From: Lutimonas zeaxanthinifaciens
Lineage (GTDB): Bacteria > Bacteroidota > Bacteroidia > Flavobacteriales > Flavobacteriaceae
Assembly (NCBI RefSeq): GCF_030503675.1
Contig: NZ_CP129964.1
Span: 2,480,001-2,544,000 of the forward strand
Length of the DNA: 64,000 nucleotides
Direction of reading: 5' to 3'
Shown: in pieces, positions 32,796 to 41,871 of the stretch
Position numbering within the stretch: position 1 is the first letter of the stretch
Layout of the letters: each line of letters starts with the position of its first letter
Program-made: the position numbers and the translations under genes
The notes under the pieces: generated by a model
Told to the model about the DNA's origin: nothing
Database searches by the model: none
Seen by the model: the letters and a program-made list of their open reading frames with translations, nothing else

Positions 32796-33920
32796 TCAGG
32801 ATCTTCGGTAATGGCCCGGAGAAAATCCTGTTTTTTTCTTGAAGGCGGAATACATTGCAGAACGTGATTTAAAACCAGAATCCTCTCCAATACCTTCGAT
32901 TGAAAAGTTAATTTTATCAGGGTCCTCCAGCATTTTCAAGGCAGCATCTACCCTGTAATTATTGACCCATTCATTAAAATTTATTCCTATTTCTTTATTA
33001 ATGCAATTGGATAGGGCACGTGAAGAGATTCCCATCTCCTTGGAAAGATCATAAAGTGTAAGGTCCTGATTGAGATAGTACTTGTTCCGGTTCATTTCCT
33101 CCTCGAGAGCTTTGCGCATTGATTTAAGGTCCTTATTATCCTCAGGTTCATTCTTCTCCACGGAAGGTTCCTTATCGATGATCAGTTGAGGGGCTCCGTC
33201 AAATAAATTCTTTTGTTGGAAGGCTATAAAACTGACAAAATAGATGAATAGAATGATGAATGCCCAGGTCCAGAGAACAAATATCGACATCCCTGAACCA
33301 CCCAAAGCAATTCTAAGTAATTCGAGTCCCCACATTACTATTATTGGAGTCACGCTAAAAATAAATTGCCACAGCCATCTGATTTCCAGCATCCCAAGGT
33401 CCGAATATTGATTTTTTATCTCGTCTTTATAATGCAAAACCTCAACAACAGCGATCACAAAAACGACGACCGTAAGAAAAAAGGCATAATATTGATTCGT
33501 CATAAAAATGGTGGAAATGGCGTTCCAGGAAAAATAGTCATGCAAGGAATTTCCGTTGACGATAAATATCATGAAATTGATGACCGTCAAAAATGAAATC
33601 AATATGGCAAGAATATAATGAAACATCAAAAACCGACTGTATTTTTTGGTAGTATCAATTTTTTCAAGCACATAATGCAGGAACAATACGGGGAAAAATA
33701 GTTTGACTTCCGGTAAATCAAAATATTGTCCTATGCTATAATCTCCTATATAACTAAAAGGAATCCACATACTAAGCGCTTCCATAACAAAACATAATAG
33801 AAAAAAGCCCAGCAACCTATTTGCCAGACTCCGGTGCCGTTTTGAAAAGATGTATTGCAAACCAAGTAACAGACCTTGTAAAATGGCTGCCCAGACAATG
33901 GTATTAATTACAGATTCCAT
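32796..33920 (-). CDS. Membrane-bound AraC-family transcriptional regulator
   Basis: A 374-residue regulator with about seven transmembrane segments (residues 1-240) and a C-terminal AraC/XylS DNA-binding domain (about 270-374). The DNA-binding part has both helix-turn-helix units: LTLYDLSKEMGISSRALSNC, then the FSIEGIGEDSGFKSRSAMYS unit and the conserved end FKKKTGFSPGHYRR. Membrane-embedded AraC proteins of this layout are frequent in Bacteroidetes and probably sense an envelope or lipid signal. The adjacent downstream fusion gene, with direct repeats in the gap, is the best candidate target. It starts 49 bp upstream-adjacent to the end of the kinase-like gene on the same strand. Confidence 0.9.
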   Translation of the reverse strand: MESVINTIVWAAILQGLLLGLQYIFSKRHRSLANRLLGFFLLCFVMEALSMWIPFSYIGDYSIGQYFDLPEVKLFFPVLFLHYVLEKIDTTKKYSRFLMFHYILAILISFLTVINFMIFIVNGNSLHDYFSWNAISTIFMTNQYYAFFLTVVVFVIAVVEVLHYKDEIKNQYSDLGMLEIRWLWQFIFSVTPIIVMWGLELLRIALGGSGMSIFVLWTWAFIILFIYFVSFIAFQQKNLFDGAPQLIIDKEPSVEKNEPEDNKDLKSMRKALEEEMNRNKYYLNQDLTLYDLSKEMGISSRALSNCINKEIGINFNEWVNNYRVDAALKMLEDPDKINFSIEGIGEDSGFKSRSAMYSAFKKKTGFSPGHYRRS

Positions 33921-33969
33921 GGTTCAAGTATAGAAGATGATAATTGGCAGATAGAACCATTTTAATGTA

Positions 33970-35031
33970 TTAACGAATAATATACGCGTTAACACTTTCA
34001 TAGTTCCTGACCACAAAGTTAAAGACTACCTGAATGATCTCACCCATATTTTTGCACTCCTTAAAATCTTTGTCATGTGTATAATCAACAAGCTCTTTTT
34101 TAAGCATTTCAACATTTTCAGGAGTAGAAATCTGATCATTCTTCATGCATTCCATTAATCTTCGGATTCTGTTTCCGGTAGCTTTCAATCTTTTTGCCAA
34201 GGCCGAACGCTCTTCTTTTTTGTACTGTTCCACAGATTCCTTTCCAAGGTTCTGTTCCACCATTTTAACAAAGGCAAAATTATCTTTAAAGAACTGAGGA
34301 CGGTAAACTTTCAATTTGCCCTCAAAGCTTTGCTGGTCAAAATCCATGGCCCTGATCCGGTATTGTACCTGGTCAAAATCATAGGTTGGAACAATCACGT
34401 AATTATAAGCTCTCATATCCCCAAGTAATCGCAGGGTTGATCGTTCATTGAATTTAACAAACTCCTTAGATAATCTTTGCTTCTCAGCCTTTGAAATGGA
34501 ATCAAGGCTTTCTTCGATAAACATGTCTCCGGGAATTCCCAAAACATGCTCTTCTATCAGTGTATCCTTGTAAATTAAAAAGTTTAAATGATTCGGTGAC
34601 AGGAGATGCTCAAACTCAAGTCCGTAAACCCTGGAGGCATCTGCTTTTTTCACGTAAATATACGTGTAGTTATCATTTAATATGTTCCTCACCTTAACTC
34701 TGAACGGCTTGGAATTACCAAAAGTACAATAGTCTATTTCATCGATCATCAGGTTCTCCAAAATCTCCTCACTTCCGTCACCATGCAAAATGTTATACAT
34801 ACGCTTGAGACTTAAATCGATTTCCTTCTGTTCAAATTCCGGGTAATACACCCTGATCCATAAAGTATCCTTATCGTATTTATCATAAACATTGACTGAG
34901 CCTGAAAATCGAAGCAGATCGTCGTAAAAAATCGGAATCTTAATACTTCTGTTATAGGTACTCAGGTAATTGTACAATTCCTCATTAATTGGAAAAGTAG
35001 GCTTTTTCTTCGAAATTAATTTCTCATTCAT
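33970..35031 (-). CDS. Unnamed protein with kinase-fold motifs
   Basis: A 353-residue soluble protein that I cannot assign to a named family. It shows an ordered set of motifs like those of protein-kinase-fold phosphotransferases: YIYVKKA with Lys128/129 (nucleotide Lys), Glu139/141 in GLEFEHLL, a hinge-like TLIEEHVLGIPG (158-169), then GDMRAYN with Asp205 and Asn210 spaced as in catalytic loops, and AMDFD with Asp230 and Asp232 in the metal-binding position. A long helical basic tail follows. The N-terminal 110 residues have no recognised domain. No signal peptide is present. It is transcribed toward the AraC-type gene, 49 bp away. The kinase reading is inference from motif order and spacing. 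Confidence 0.7.
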   Translation of the reverse strand: MNEKLISKKKPTFPINEELYNYLSTYNRSIKIPIFYDDLLRFSGSVNVYDKYDKDTLWIRVYYPEFEQKEIDLSLKRMYNILHGDGSEEILENLMIDEIDYCTFGNSKPFRVKVRNILNDNYTYIYVKKADASRVYGLEFEHLLSPNHLNFLIYKDTLIEEHVLGIPGDMFIEESLDSISKAEKQRLSKEFVKFNERSTLRLLGDMRAYNYVIVPTYDFDQVQYRIRAMDFDQQSFEGKLKVYRPQFFKDNFAFVKMVEQNLGKESVEQYKKEERSALAKRLKATGNRIRRLMECMKNDQISTPENVEMLKKELVDYTHDKDFKECKNMGEIIQVVFNFVVRNYESVNAYIIR

Positions 35032-35172
35032 CTTCCCTGATTAAATACATCTGACATCGACGAATTTAAGAAACTTTAGGCGCAGAACCTAACATTTGAG
35101 CCTCAAGCTGTATTTTTCAGTAACATTTTGAGGGATGGCTCGTCTAATTAATGTCATCCAAAATAACAGCGC

Positions 35173-36072
35173 TTGGAAACTATCTTATCACTAAACAAAC
35201 TTCATAAGAAATTTGGTCGTATTCATGCGGTCAATGATCTCTCCTTTGATATTCAAAAAGGCAACGTATACGGAATACTGGGCCCAAACGGAAGTGGAAA
35301 GTCTACTACATTGGGAATCATCCTGAATGTTGTAAACAAAACCTCAGGCAGTTTTAGCTGGTTCGATGGAAATATGTCGACCCATGATGCACTAAAAAAA
35401 GTGGGGGCTATCATTGAGCGACCCAATTTTTACCCCTACATGACAGCAACTCAAAACCTCCAATTGGTTTGTAAAATCAAAGGAGTACCCTTTGATAAGA
35501 TTGATGAAAAATTAAAAGAGGTAAATTTATACGAGAGACGAAACAGCAAGTTTAAAACTTTTTCTCTTGGGATGAAACAAAGACTTGCAATTGCTTCAGC
35601 CCTGTTGAACGACCCGGAAATACTGATCCTGGATGAACCAACGAATGGCCTTGACCCTCAGGGAATTCATGAGATCCGAAGCATTATCAAGACAATTGCC
35701 GCAAATGGCACAACAATACTTCTTGCTTCACACCTTCTTGATGAAGTGGAAAAGGTGTGTACTCATGTAGTCGTGATAAGAAATGGAATTAAATTATATT
35801 CAGGACGTGTTGATGAAATGACCTCGTCTTTTGGTGTTATTGAGCTTGGGGCTTATGGATCTGAAAAGGCTATTATCCAAGTTTTAAAAGATTATGAGGG
35901 AATAGAAAATATAAGCCAGGAGGATGGTAAGATTTTTCTTAAACTAAGCAAAGAAATTTCAAGCGGAGAAATCAACCAGTATTTAATGAAAAACAAGATT
36001 GTTCTCTCTCATCTGATCAAAAGAAAACCAACTTTAGAACAACAATTCCTAACCATTACTAATAACCACTGA
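35173..36072 (+). CDS. ABC transporter ATP-binding protein (ABC-2 export type)
   Basis: A 299-residue ATPase of the bacitracin-export/CcmA-like group. Walker A GPNGSGKST is near residues 37-45, the signature FSLGMKQRL (a variant of LSGGQ) near 131, Walker B ILILDEPTNGLDPQG near 152-166 and the H-loop ASHLLDE near 190. The C-terminal domain, about 80 residues, is usual for this group. Translation must start at TTG (35173-35175), since an in-frame stop lies just upstream (35164-35166) and the first ATG would remove Walker A. The permease gene follows after 22 bp. Substrate is unknown; such pairs often export peptides, antibiotics or lipids. Confidence 0.9.
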   Translation: METILSLNKLHKKFGRIHAVNDLSFDIQKGNVYGILGPNGSGKSTTLGIILNVVNKTSGSFSWFDGNMSTHDALKKVGAIIERPNFYPYMTATQNLQLVCKIKGVPFDKIDEKLKEVNLYERRNSKFKTFSLGMKQRLAIASALLNDPEILILDEPTNGLDPQGIHEIRSIIKTIAANGTTILLASHLLDEVEKVCTHVVVIRNGIKLYSGRVDEMTSSFGVIELGAYGSEKAIIQVLKDYEGIENISQEDGKIFLKLSKEISSGEINQYLMKNKIVLSHLIKRKPTLEQQFLTITNNH

Positions 36073-36094
36073 TCGGGATAAAGGATCAACCACC

Positions 36095-36931
36095 ATGTTA
36101 AGATTATTAAGTATAGAAATTCATAAATTAAAAAACAGCAGGGCAAGTAAGATACTTATCATTGTGTATTTTGCTCTTCTTACTTCCATAGCCCTCATTG
36201 CTGCGATAAAATTTGATATAGGCCCCATTCAATTTCACCTGGCGGAACAAGGAATTTTTAATTTCCCTTACATCTGGCACTTTAACACGTTTATCGCGGC
36301 CTTCTTTAAATTCTTCCTGTTGTTGGTTATCGTATCCATGATGGCGAATGAATACAGCAACAAAACCCTTAAGCAAAATTTGATTGATGGGTTGAGCAAA
36401 AAAGAATTCGTTTTAAGCAAGTTTTATACCGTTGTATTGTTTGCTTTGGTTTCGACTATTTTTGTTTTTGGTGTTTCCATGGTACTCGGCTTGATCTACT
36501 CTGATTACAACGAAATTTCGATTATTTTTTCTGACCTGGAGTATCTTATTGCCTTTTTTGTAAAACTGACCGGTTTCTTCTCTTTTGGTTTATTTTTGGG
36601 GGTTTTGATCAAACGATCTGCTTTTGCCGTCGGTGCCATGCTGGTTTGGTTTTTTGCGGAAACCATTGGCTATAATATCTTTAAATGGAATCTGTTTAAA
36701 GGAACGGATGTGGCCGATTATGTTTTTCAATTTGCTCCCTTAAAAGCCATGTGGAACTTGATCGATGAACCATTCTCTCGATTAAATGCTGTTAAAACTT
36801 TGGCCAATCAAATAGGTGAGGATATCAGTTCTGATTTCGGAATACATCTGTACGAGATCGCTATTGTGATTGGTTGGACAGCAATTTTCATTTACGGATC
36901 TTATTATCTGTTAAAAATTAGAGATCTGTAA
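36095..36931 (+). CDS. ABC-2 type transporter permease
   Basis: A 278-residue membrane protein with about six transmembrane segments: the N-terminal LKNSRASKILIIVYFALLT stretch, one near residue 65, then near 110-130, 145-170, 180-195 and a final one near 255-270. The MANEYSNKTLKQNLIDGLSKKEF segment after the second span is typical of ABC-2 permeases (the conserved E-x3-T-x8-G/S-R/K pattern). It is the membrane partner of the ATPase encoded 22 bp upstream. The last gene of this pair ends 30 bp before uvrB, which has its own -7 box. Confidence 0.88.
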   Translation: MLRLLSIEIHKLKNSRASKILIIVYFALLTSIALIAAIKFDIGPIQFHLAEQGIFNFPYIWHFNTFIAAFFKFFLLLVIVSMMANEYSNKTLKQNLIDGLSKKEFVLSKFYTVVLFALVSTIFVFGVSMVLGLIYSDYNEISIIFSDLEYLIAFFVKLTGFFSFGLFLGVLIKRSAFAVGAMLVWFFAETIGYNIFKWNLFKGTDVADYVFQFAPLKAMWNLIDEPFSRLNAVKTLANQIGEDISSDFGIHLYEIAIVIGWTAIFIYGSYYLLKIRDL

Positions 36932-36949
36932 TTAGTGAATTGAATACCC

Positions 36950-36957
36950 TATTTTTG
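36950..36957 (+). promoter_or_regulatory. Promoter -7 box directly before uvrB
   Basis: TATTTTTG ends only 4 bp before the uvrB ATG at 36962, so a transcript from it would be leaderless or nearly so. No clear -33 element; read-through from the ABC genes is the alternative. Confidence 0.4.
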
Positions 36958-36961
36958 CAGA

Positions 36962-38953
36962 ATGGAATTTAAGATAGTTTCAGATTTCAAACCCACGGGA
37001 GACCAGCCCAACGCGATAAATGAGCTCGTAAAAGGTATTCAGGATAATGAAAAATATCAGGTTCTGCTTGGTGTAACCGGATCGGGAAAAACCTTTACTG
37101 CCGCCAACGTCATTGAACGCGTACAAAAACCAACTCTGGTTTTGGCTCATAATAAAACGCTGGCTGGTCAGTTGTATTCTGAATTCAAGCAGTTTTTCCC
37201 AAATAATGCGGTGGAATATTTTGTGTCCTATTACGATTATTACCAGCCCGAAGCTTTTATTCCTACCACCGGACTTTATATAGAAAAAGATCTTTCCATC
37301 AACGATGAAATTGAAAGGATGAGACTGAGTACAACCTCAGCCCTTTTATCAGGAAGAAGAGATGTTTTGGTGGTTGCTTCAGTAAGTTGTTTGTATGGTA
37401 TTGGTAATCCGGTTGAATTCAAAAAAAACGTAATTGAAATTGAAACAGGACAAACTATTGCGAGAACTCGTTTTTTACATCAGCTGGTGACCAGTTTGTA
37501 TTCAAGGACAGAAGAAGAAGTCAAAAGCGGAACCTTTAAGGTAAAGGGGGACACGATTACGATCTATCCATCATACGGAGAATATGGATTCAGGGTTCAT
37601 TTTTTTGGGGATGAAATAGAAGAAATTGAAAGTTTTAATCTCATCAGCGGTGAAATCATTGATGAATTTGAAAAATTAAATATTTACCCTGCAAATCTGT
37701 TTGTAACTTCTCCGGACGTTTTACAAAATGCGATTCACGAAATACAAGATGATCTGATGAAGCAAGTCGCGTTCTTTCAGGATTCAGGTCGATCCCTGGA
37801 GGCCAAAAGGTTAAAAGAAAGGACCGAGTTTGATCTGGAAATGATCAGAGAGCTCGGTTATTGTAGTGGTATCGAAAATTACTCAAGATATTTAGACGGT
37901 AGACCTGCCGGGACAAGGCCCTTTTGCCTGCTTGATTATTTTCCGAATGATTATCTGATGCTGGTGGATGAGAGTCATGTGACCATTCCACAGGTCCATG
38001 CCATGTACGGAGGTGACAGGTCCAGAAAAGAAAATTTAGTTGAATACGGATTCAGGCTTCCGGCAGCCATGGATAACCGACCTCTTAAATTTGAAGAGTT
38101 CGAGGCCATCCAAAATCAGGTTATTTATATCAGTGCCACCCCGGCTGATTATGAATTACAGCATTCAGAAGGGGTATTTGTGGAACAGGTGATTCGTCCT
38201 ACAGGTTTGTTGGATCCCGAAATTGATGTCCGCCCCAGTAAGAATCAAATTGATGACCTTATAGAAGAGATACAGCAGCGCATTGAAAATGACGAAAGGA
38301 TCCTGGTAACAACCCTGACCAAAAGAATGGCGGAAGAACTTACAAAATATTTATCTCGTATTCAGATTCGATGTCGCTACATACATTCAGATGTTGACAC
38401 CCTCGAAAGAATTGAAATCATGACCGATCTGCGAAAGGGCCTTTTTGACGTGCTAATCGGGGTAAATTTGTTGCGAGAAGGTCTCGACCTTCCTGAAGTA
38501 TCACTGGTTGCCATTCTTGACGCCGATAAGGAAGGGTTTTTAAGAAGTCATCGCTCACTTACCCAGACCGTAGGAAGAGCCGCGAGAAATGTCAATGGTA
38601 AAGCCATCATGTATGCCGATAAAATTACCCGAAGCATGCAACTAACCATTGATGAAACCAAAAGAAGGCGGGAAAAACAGTCTCTGTACAACAGGGAAAA
38701 TGGCATTTCTCCTCAGCAGATAAAAAAGAATATTGACGATTCGCTAACTAAAAATCAATTGGCCACTTACCAATATGAGGAAGCCAATCAGAAAATTTCT
38801 GAAAATGAATTACAGTACCTGAGCAAAAGTGAAATCGAGAAGCGAATCAGAGAACGGCGAAAAGAAATGGAAAAGGCAGCAAAAGCGCTTGATTTTCTTA
38901 TTGCGGCACAAATAAGAGATGAAATCAAGGAATTACAGCTCCATCTAAAATAA
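36962..38953 (+). CDS. uvrB: UvrABC excinuclease subunit B
   Basis: Damage-verification helicase of nucleotide excision repair, 663 residues as usual. Walker A LLGVTGSGKT is near residue 38, the beta-hairpin region FVSYYDYYQPEAFIP near 90-105, the DEAD-like motif VDESHVT near 338 and helicase motifs V-VI at LLREGLDLPEVSL and QTVGRAARN near 500-545. The C-terminal UVR motif, which contacts UvrC, is at about 625-660 (EKRIRERRKEME, then FLIAAQIRDEI). No other uvr gene is in the window. Confidence 0.98.
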   Translation: MEFKIVSDFKPTGDQPNAINELVKGIQDNEKYQVLLGVTGSGKTFTAANVIERVQKPTLVLAHNKTLAGQLYSEFKQFFPNNAVEYFVSYYDYYQPEAFIPTTGLYIEKDLSINDEIERMRLSTTSALLSGRRDVLVVASVSCLYGIGNPVEFKKNVIEIETGQTIARTRFLHQLVTSLYSRTEEEVKSGTFKVKGDTITIYPSYGEYGFRVHFFGDEIEEIESFNLISGEIIDEFEKLNIYPANLFVTSPDVLQNAIHEIQDDLMKQVAFFQDSGRSLEAKRLKERTEFDLEMIRELGYCSGIENYSRYLDGRPAGTRPFCLLDYFPNDYLMLVDESHVTIPQVHAMYGGDRSRKENLVEYGFRLPAAMDNRPLKFEEFEAIQNQVIYISATPADYELQHSEGVFVEQVIRPTGLLDPEIDVRPSKNQIDDLIEEIQQRIENDERILVTTLTKRMAEELTKYLSRIQIRCRYIHSDVDTLERIEIMTDLRKGLFDVLIGVNLLREGLDLPEVSLVAILDADKEGFLRSHRSLTQTVGRAARNVNGKAIMYADKITRSMQLTIDETKRRREKQSLYNRENGISPQQIKKNIDDSLTKNQLATYQYEEANQKISENELQYLSKSEIEKRIRERRKEMEKAAKALDFLIAAQIRDEIKELQLHLK

Positions 38954-39048
38954 GTTATTACACCCGTCAGTCGGTCAATTCCATGGATTTATTTCAAAAG
39001 AATTAATTTTAACTATCTTGCACTATTATTCCAAGAAATCAAACTGCT

Positions 39049-41823
39049 TTGAAAAATAAACTATTCATCATATTGTTGAGTTTTTTTTTCTCCTTTTCCT
39101 ATGGACAAAAGGAGACAAATAACTGGTTTTTCGGAGAATATGGAGGCCTGAATTTCAGTACTAAAACACCAACCGCCCAGGAAGGGTCTTTGGCAACACT
39201 GGAAGGATGTGCCGCTATTTCGAATGATCAGGGAGCGCTTCTGTTCTATACGGATGGAAGTACCATCTGGAACCGGAATCATGAAGCGATGCCAAACGGT
39301 ACTGATCTTTTCGGAGGAAGTTCAAGTACTCAATCGGCTATCATAGTTCCTAAACCCGGAGATAAAAATATCTACTATGTTTTTACGGTTGACAGTCCAG
39401 AAAGAAAACTTTCAAACATCGTACCGAAAGGGTTGAATTATTCAATAGTGGATATGAATCTTGACAATGGTCAAGGAGATGTAATTCAAGAATCAAAGAA
39501 TCTGCATTTGATCACGTATAATGAAAATGATACTGAACAAAGTTTCTGGAAGTGCACGGAAAAAATTTCGGCAACAATTCATGATAACGGCAACTCATTT
39601 TGGGTTCTTACATTTTTTGTGGACACGTTTTACGCCTTTGAAATAGATGAGAACGGGATAAATGAGTCTGCTGTTCAATCGAGAGTTAATGATGTAATTC
39701 CAATTGTTGATTGGGAAGACGAAACTCAGTCCATTCGAACAAACGGTTCAGCACCTGGATATTTAAAATTATCTCCGAACGGAAAAAAAGTAGCCATAGC
39801 CCACAGTGCGACCGCGAGAAACAGGACATCGGGTAAAGCATTCATTTATGATTTTGACAATACCACAGGTACAGTTTCTCAAAATGGTCAGCAATTGATC
39901 AGCGGGAGCTATCCGTACGGAGTGGAATTTTCCCCAAAATCAAGAAAATTATATATAACTACAAGTACCTATGAAACGAACAGAGGAGTTGTTCAGTTTG
40001 CAGGGAGTAAGCTCTATCAGTTTAATGTGGAAAGCCCGAATGTTGCTTCTACAAGAGTTGAAATCAGCAGTTCCGGAACTTTACTGGCAGGAGGCCTGCA
40101 ACTTGCCTTAAACGGCAGGATCTACAGGGCTAAAAGACTTGTTGGATCTTTTACAGGAGAATCGAGTCTTGCCGTAATTGAAAGGCCTGAGTTAGAAGGA
40201 AAAGATGTCCTCTATAAAAGTATTGGAGTTAATTTATTGCCTGGAACTTATTCTAACTATGGATTGCCCCCCTTTATATCATCGGCCTTTATTTTAACCT
40301 TTGATTTTGAGTTTCTTTGTTTTGGTGATGAAACCCATTTTTATATTACTTCAGAGGATCCTTATGATACACTGGTCTGGGATTTCGGAGATGGAACAAC
40401 CAGTACCCTTGAGGAACCATACCATCGTTATAAGGAACCTGGTGAGTACACGGTTACCCTCACAACTAAATTCAACGGATTTACAAACAAGCCGTTAAAA
40501 AAGAAAATTGAAATTGTAGGTGTTCCGGAGGTTGTAGATAAACCTTATGATTTTATAGAGTGTGATGTCGATGAAAACTCAGAAGATGGTATCACAACTT
40601 TTAATTTACAACTTGCCAATGACCCAATTACCTTAGGCAGAGGAAATGAAGTTGATGTATTTTATTATAAGGACTTAGAGCTCTTGAATTCAGATACGTT
40701 AAACATAAAGGCACTACCGAATTTTTATACGAATACGGTTTATGGCGAGCCTTTATTTGCAAAAGTTTACAAAGCAGGTTCGGATTGTTACACCACAGCC
40801 GAACTTGTACTGAAAGCAAATAAATCGATCGAATTTGAACAGGAAAAGCTCTATGGCTGTAATCTGGGGGATGGAACAGCAGAATATGACCTTGGCTCAT
40901 TAAAAGCAGGAATTATAAATGATTTAGGTTTACTCCCCTCAACAGTTGTAAGCTTTCATGATAATTTGGAAAATGCCTCTCTCGGTTACGACGCTTTTGA
41001 AGACATACATATTGGCCCCCCACTCATGGCCTATATACGAATAGAAAATGAAAATATATGTTATGGGATAGGTCAGATTGAGTTGGATATGCCGGTGCTT
41101 CCTGACATTAAGCTTGACGAGGAATTCGACGTTTGTTCGGATGATTTCCCTTTGATTATAGATGGAGGAGTTGCTCTATCAGAACGACAGAATTATACCT
41201 ATGAATGGTTAAGCGGAGAAAATACGTATGAGCTTGAAGCCCGGAATGAGGGAGAATATTATCTAACGATCACCGATAAACTTACACTTTGCAGCACGGT
41301 TAAAAGCATAAAATTGAATACAGTTGATACTCCGATCGTCAAAAGAGTTGAATTAGAGGAAAGTTTGGGTACACACAGTGCTACGGTGGTCCTTGAAAGA
41401 GAAGGAGACTTCGAATTTGCTTTGGAAAACCCATTTGGCCCTTACCAGAAGAATCCAAGATTTGATAACTTACCTCCTGATTCCTATTCTGTTTTTGTAA
41501 GAGATTTGAACAGCTGCAATCTGGTCGAAAAAAAATTCTTTGTTTTCGGATTCCCAAAATACTTTACTCCGAACAGTGATGGACAAACCGATGTATGGGA
41601 AGTCAAAGGACTGGATCCTGTGGATTTTGAATATTCAGATATTCAAATTTTTAACCGGTTCGGAAAACTTCTGGCTTCCATCCCTCCCAATGGTCACTGG
41701 GATGGAACTTATAATGGGAAAATGCTGCCGTCAGATGACTACTGGTTTACGATTACCGTAACTGATCCGGACAACATTTCTACAACTTATACAAAGCACT
41801 TTAGTCTGTTACGAAACGAATAA
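39049..41823 (+). CDS. Large secreted protein with T9SS type B C-terminal domain
   Basis: A 924-residue exported protein. A signal peptide (about 1-19, ending SYG before Gln) is followed by a beta-propeller-like region (about 25-415) with strand repeats such as ISNDQGALLFYTDGSTIWNR. A PKD domain lies at about 420-490 (WDFGDGTTST, YTVTLT). Further beta-rich segments lead to the C-terminal 90 residues (from about 834), with FTPNSDGQTDVW, IFNRFGKLL and GTYNGKMLPSDDYWF, the gliding-motility-associated (type B) sorting domain used by the type IX secretion system. Translation starts at TTG (39049-39051): no ATG is available before the signal peptide. Function may be adhesion or gliding; not determined. 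A terminator overlaps its stop. Confidence 0.92.
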   Translation: MKNKLFIILLSFFFSFSYGQKETNNWFFGEYGGLNFSTKTPTAQEGSLATLEGCAAISNDQGALLFYTDGSTIWNRNHEAMPNGTDLFGGSSSTQSAIIVPKPGDKNIYYVFTVDSPERKLSNIVPKGLNYSIVDMNLDNGQGDVIQESKNLHLITYNENDTEQSFWKCTEKISATIHDNGNSFWVLTFFVDTFYAFEIDENGINESAVQSRVNDVIPIVDWEDETQSIRTNGSAPGYLKLSPNGKKVAIAHSATARNRTSGKAFIYDFDNTTGTVSQNGQQLISGSYPYGVEFSPKSRKLYITTSTYETNRGVVQFAGSKLYQFNVESPNVASTRVEISSSGTLLAGGLQLALNGRIYRAKRLVGSFTGESSLAVIERPELEGKDVLYKSIGVNLLPGTYSNYGLPPFISSAFILTFDFEFLCFGDETHFYITSEDPYDTLVWDFGDGTTSTLEEPYHRYKEPGEYTVTLTTKFNGFTNKPLKKKIEIVGVPEVVDKPYDFIECDVDENSEDGITTFNLQLANDPITLGRGNEVDVFYYKDLELLNSDTLNIKALPNFYTNTVYGEPLFAKVYKAGSDCYTTAELVLKANKSIEFEQEKLYGCNLGDGTAEYDLGSLKAGIINDLGLLPSTVVSFHDNLENASLGYDAFEDIHIGPPLMAYIRIENENICYGIGQIELDMPVLPDIKLDEEFDVCSDDFPLIIDGGVALSERQNYTYEWLSGENTYELEARNEGEYYLTITDKLTLCSTVKSIKLNTVDTPIVKRVELEESLGTHSATVVLEREGDFEFALENPFGPYQKNPRFDNLPPDSYSVFVRDLNSCNLVEKKFFVFGFPKYFTPNSDGQTDVWEVKGLDPVDFEYSDIQIFNRFGKLLASIPPNGHWDGTYNGKMLPSDDYWFTITVTDPDNISTTYTKHFSLLRNE

Positions 41824-41847
41824 AGGTCGGAAAATGCCGACCTTTTA
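41822..41847. terminator. Bidirectional terminator between convergent genes
   Basis: AAGGTCGG pairs with CCGACCTT around AAAATG, flanked by A on one side and T on the other. It serves the T9SS gene and possibly the convergent lipoprotein gene ending at 41872. Confidence 0.8.
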
Positions 41848-41871
41848 AAACCTTAATTAAATTCATGTAAT

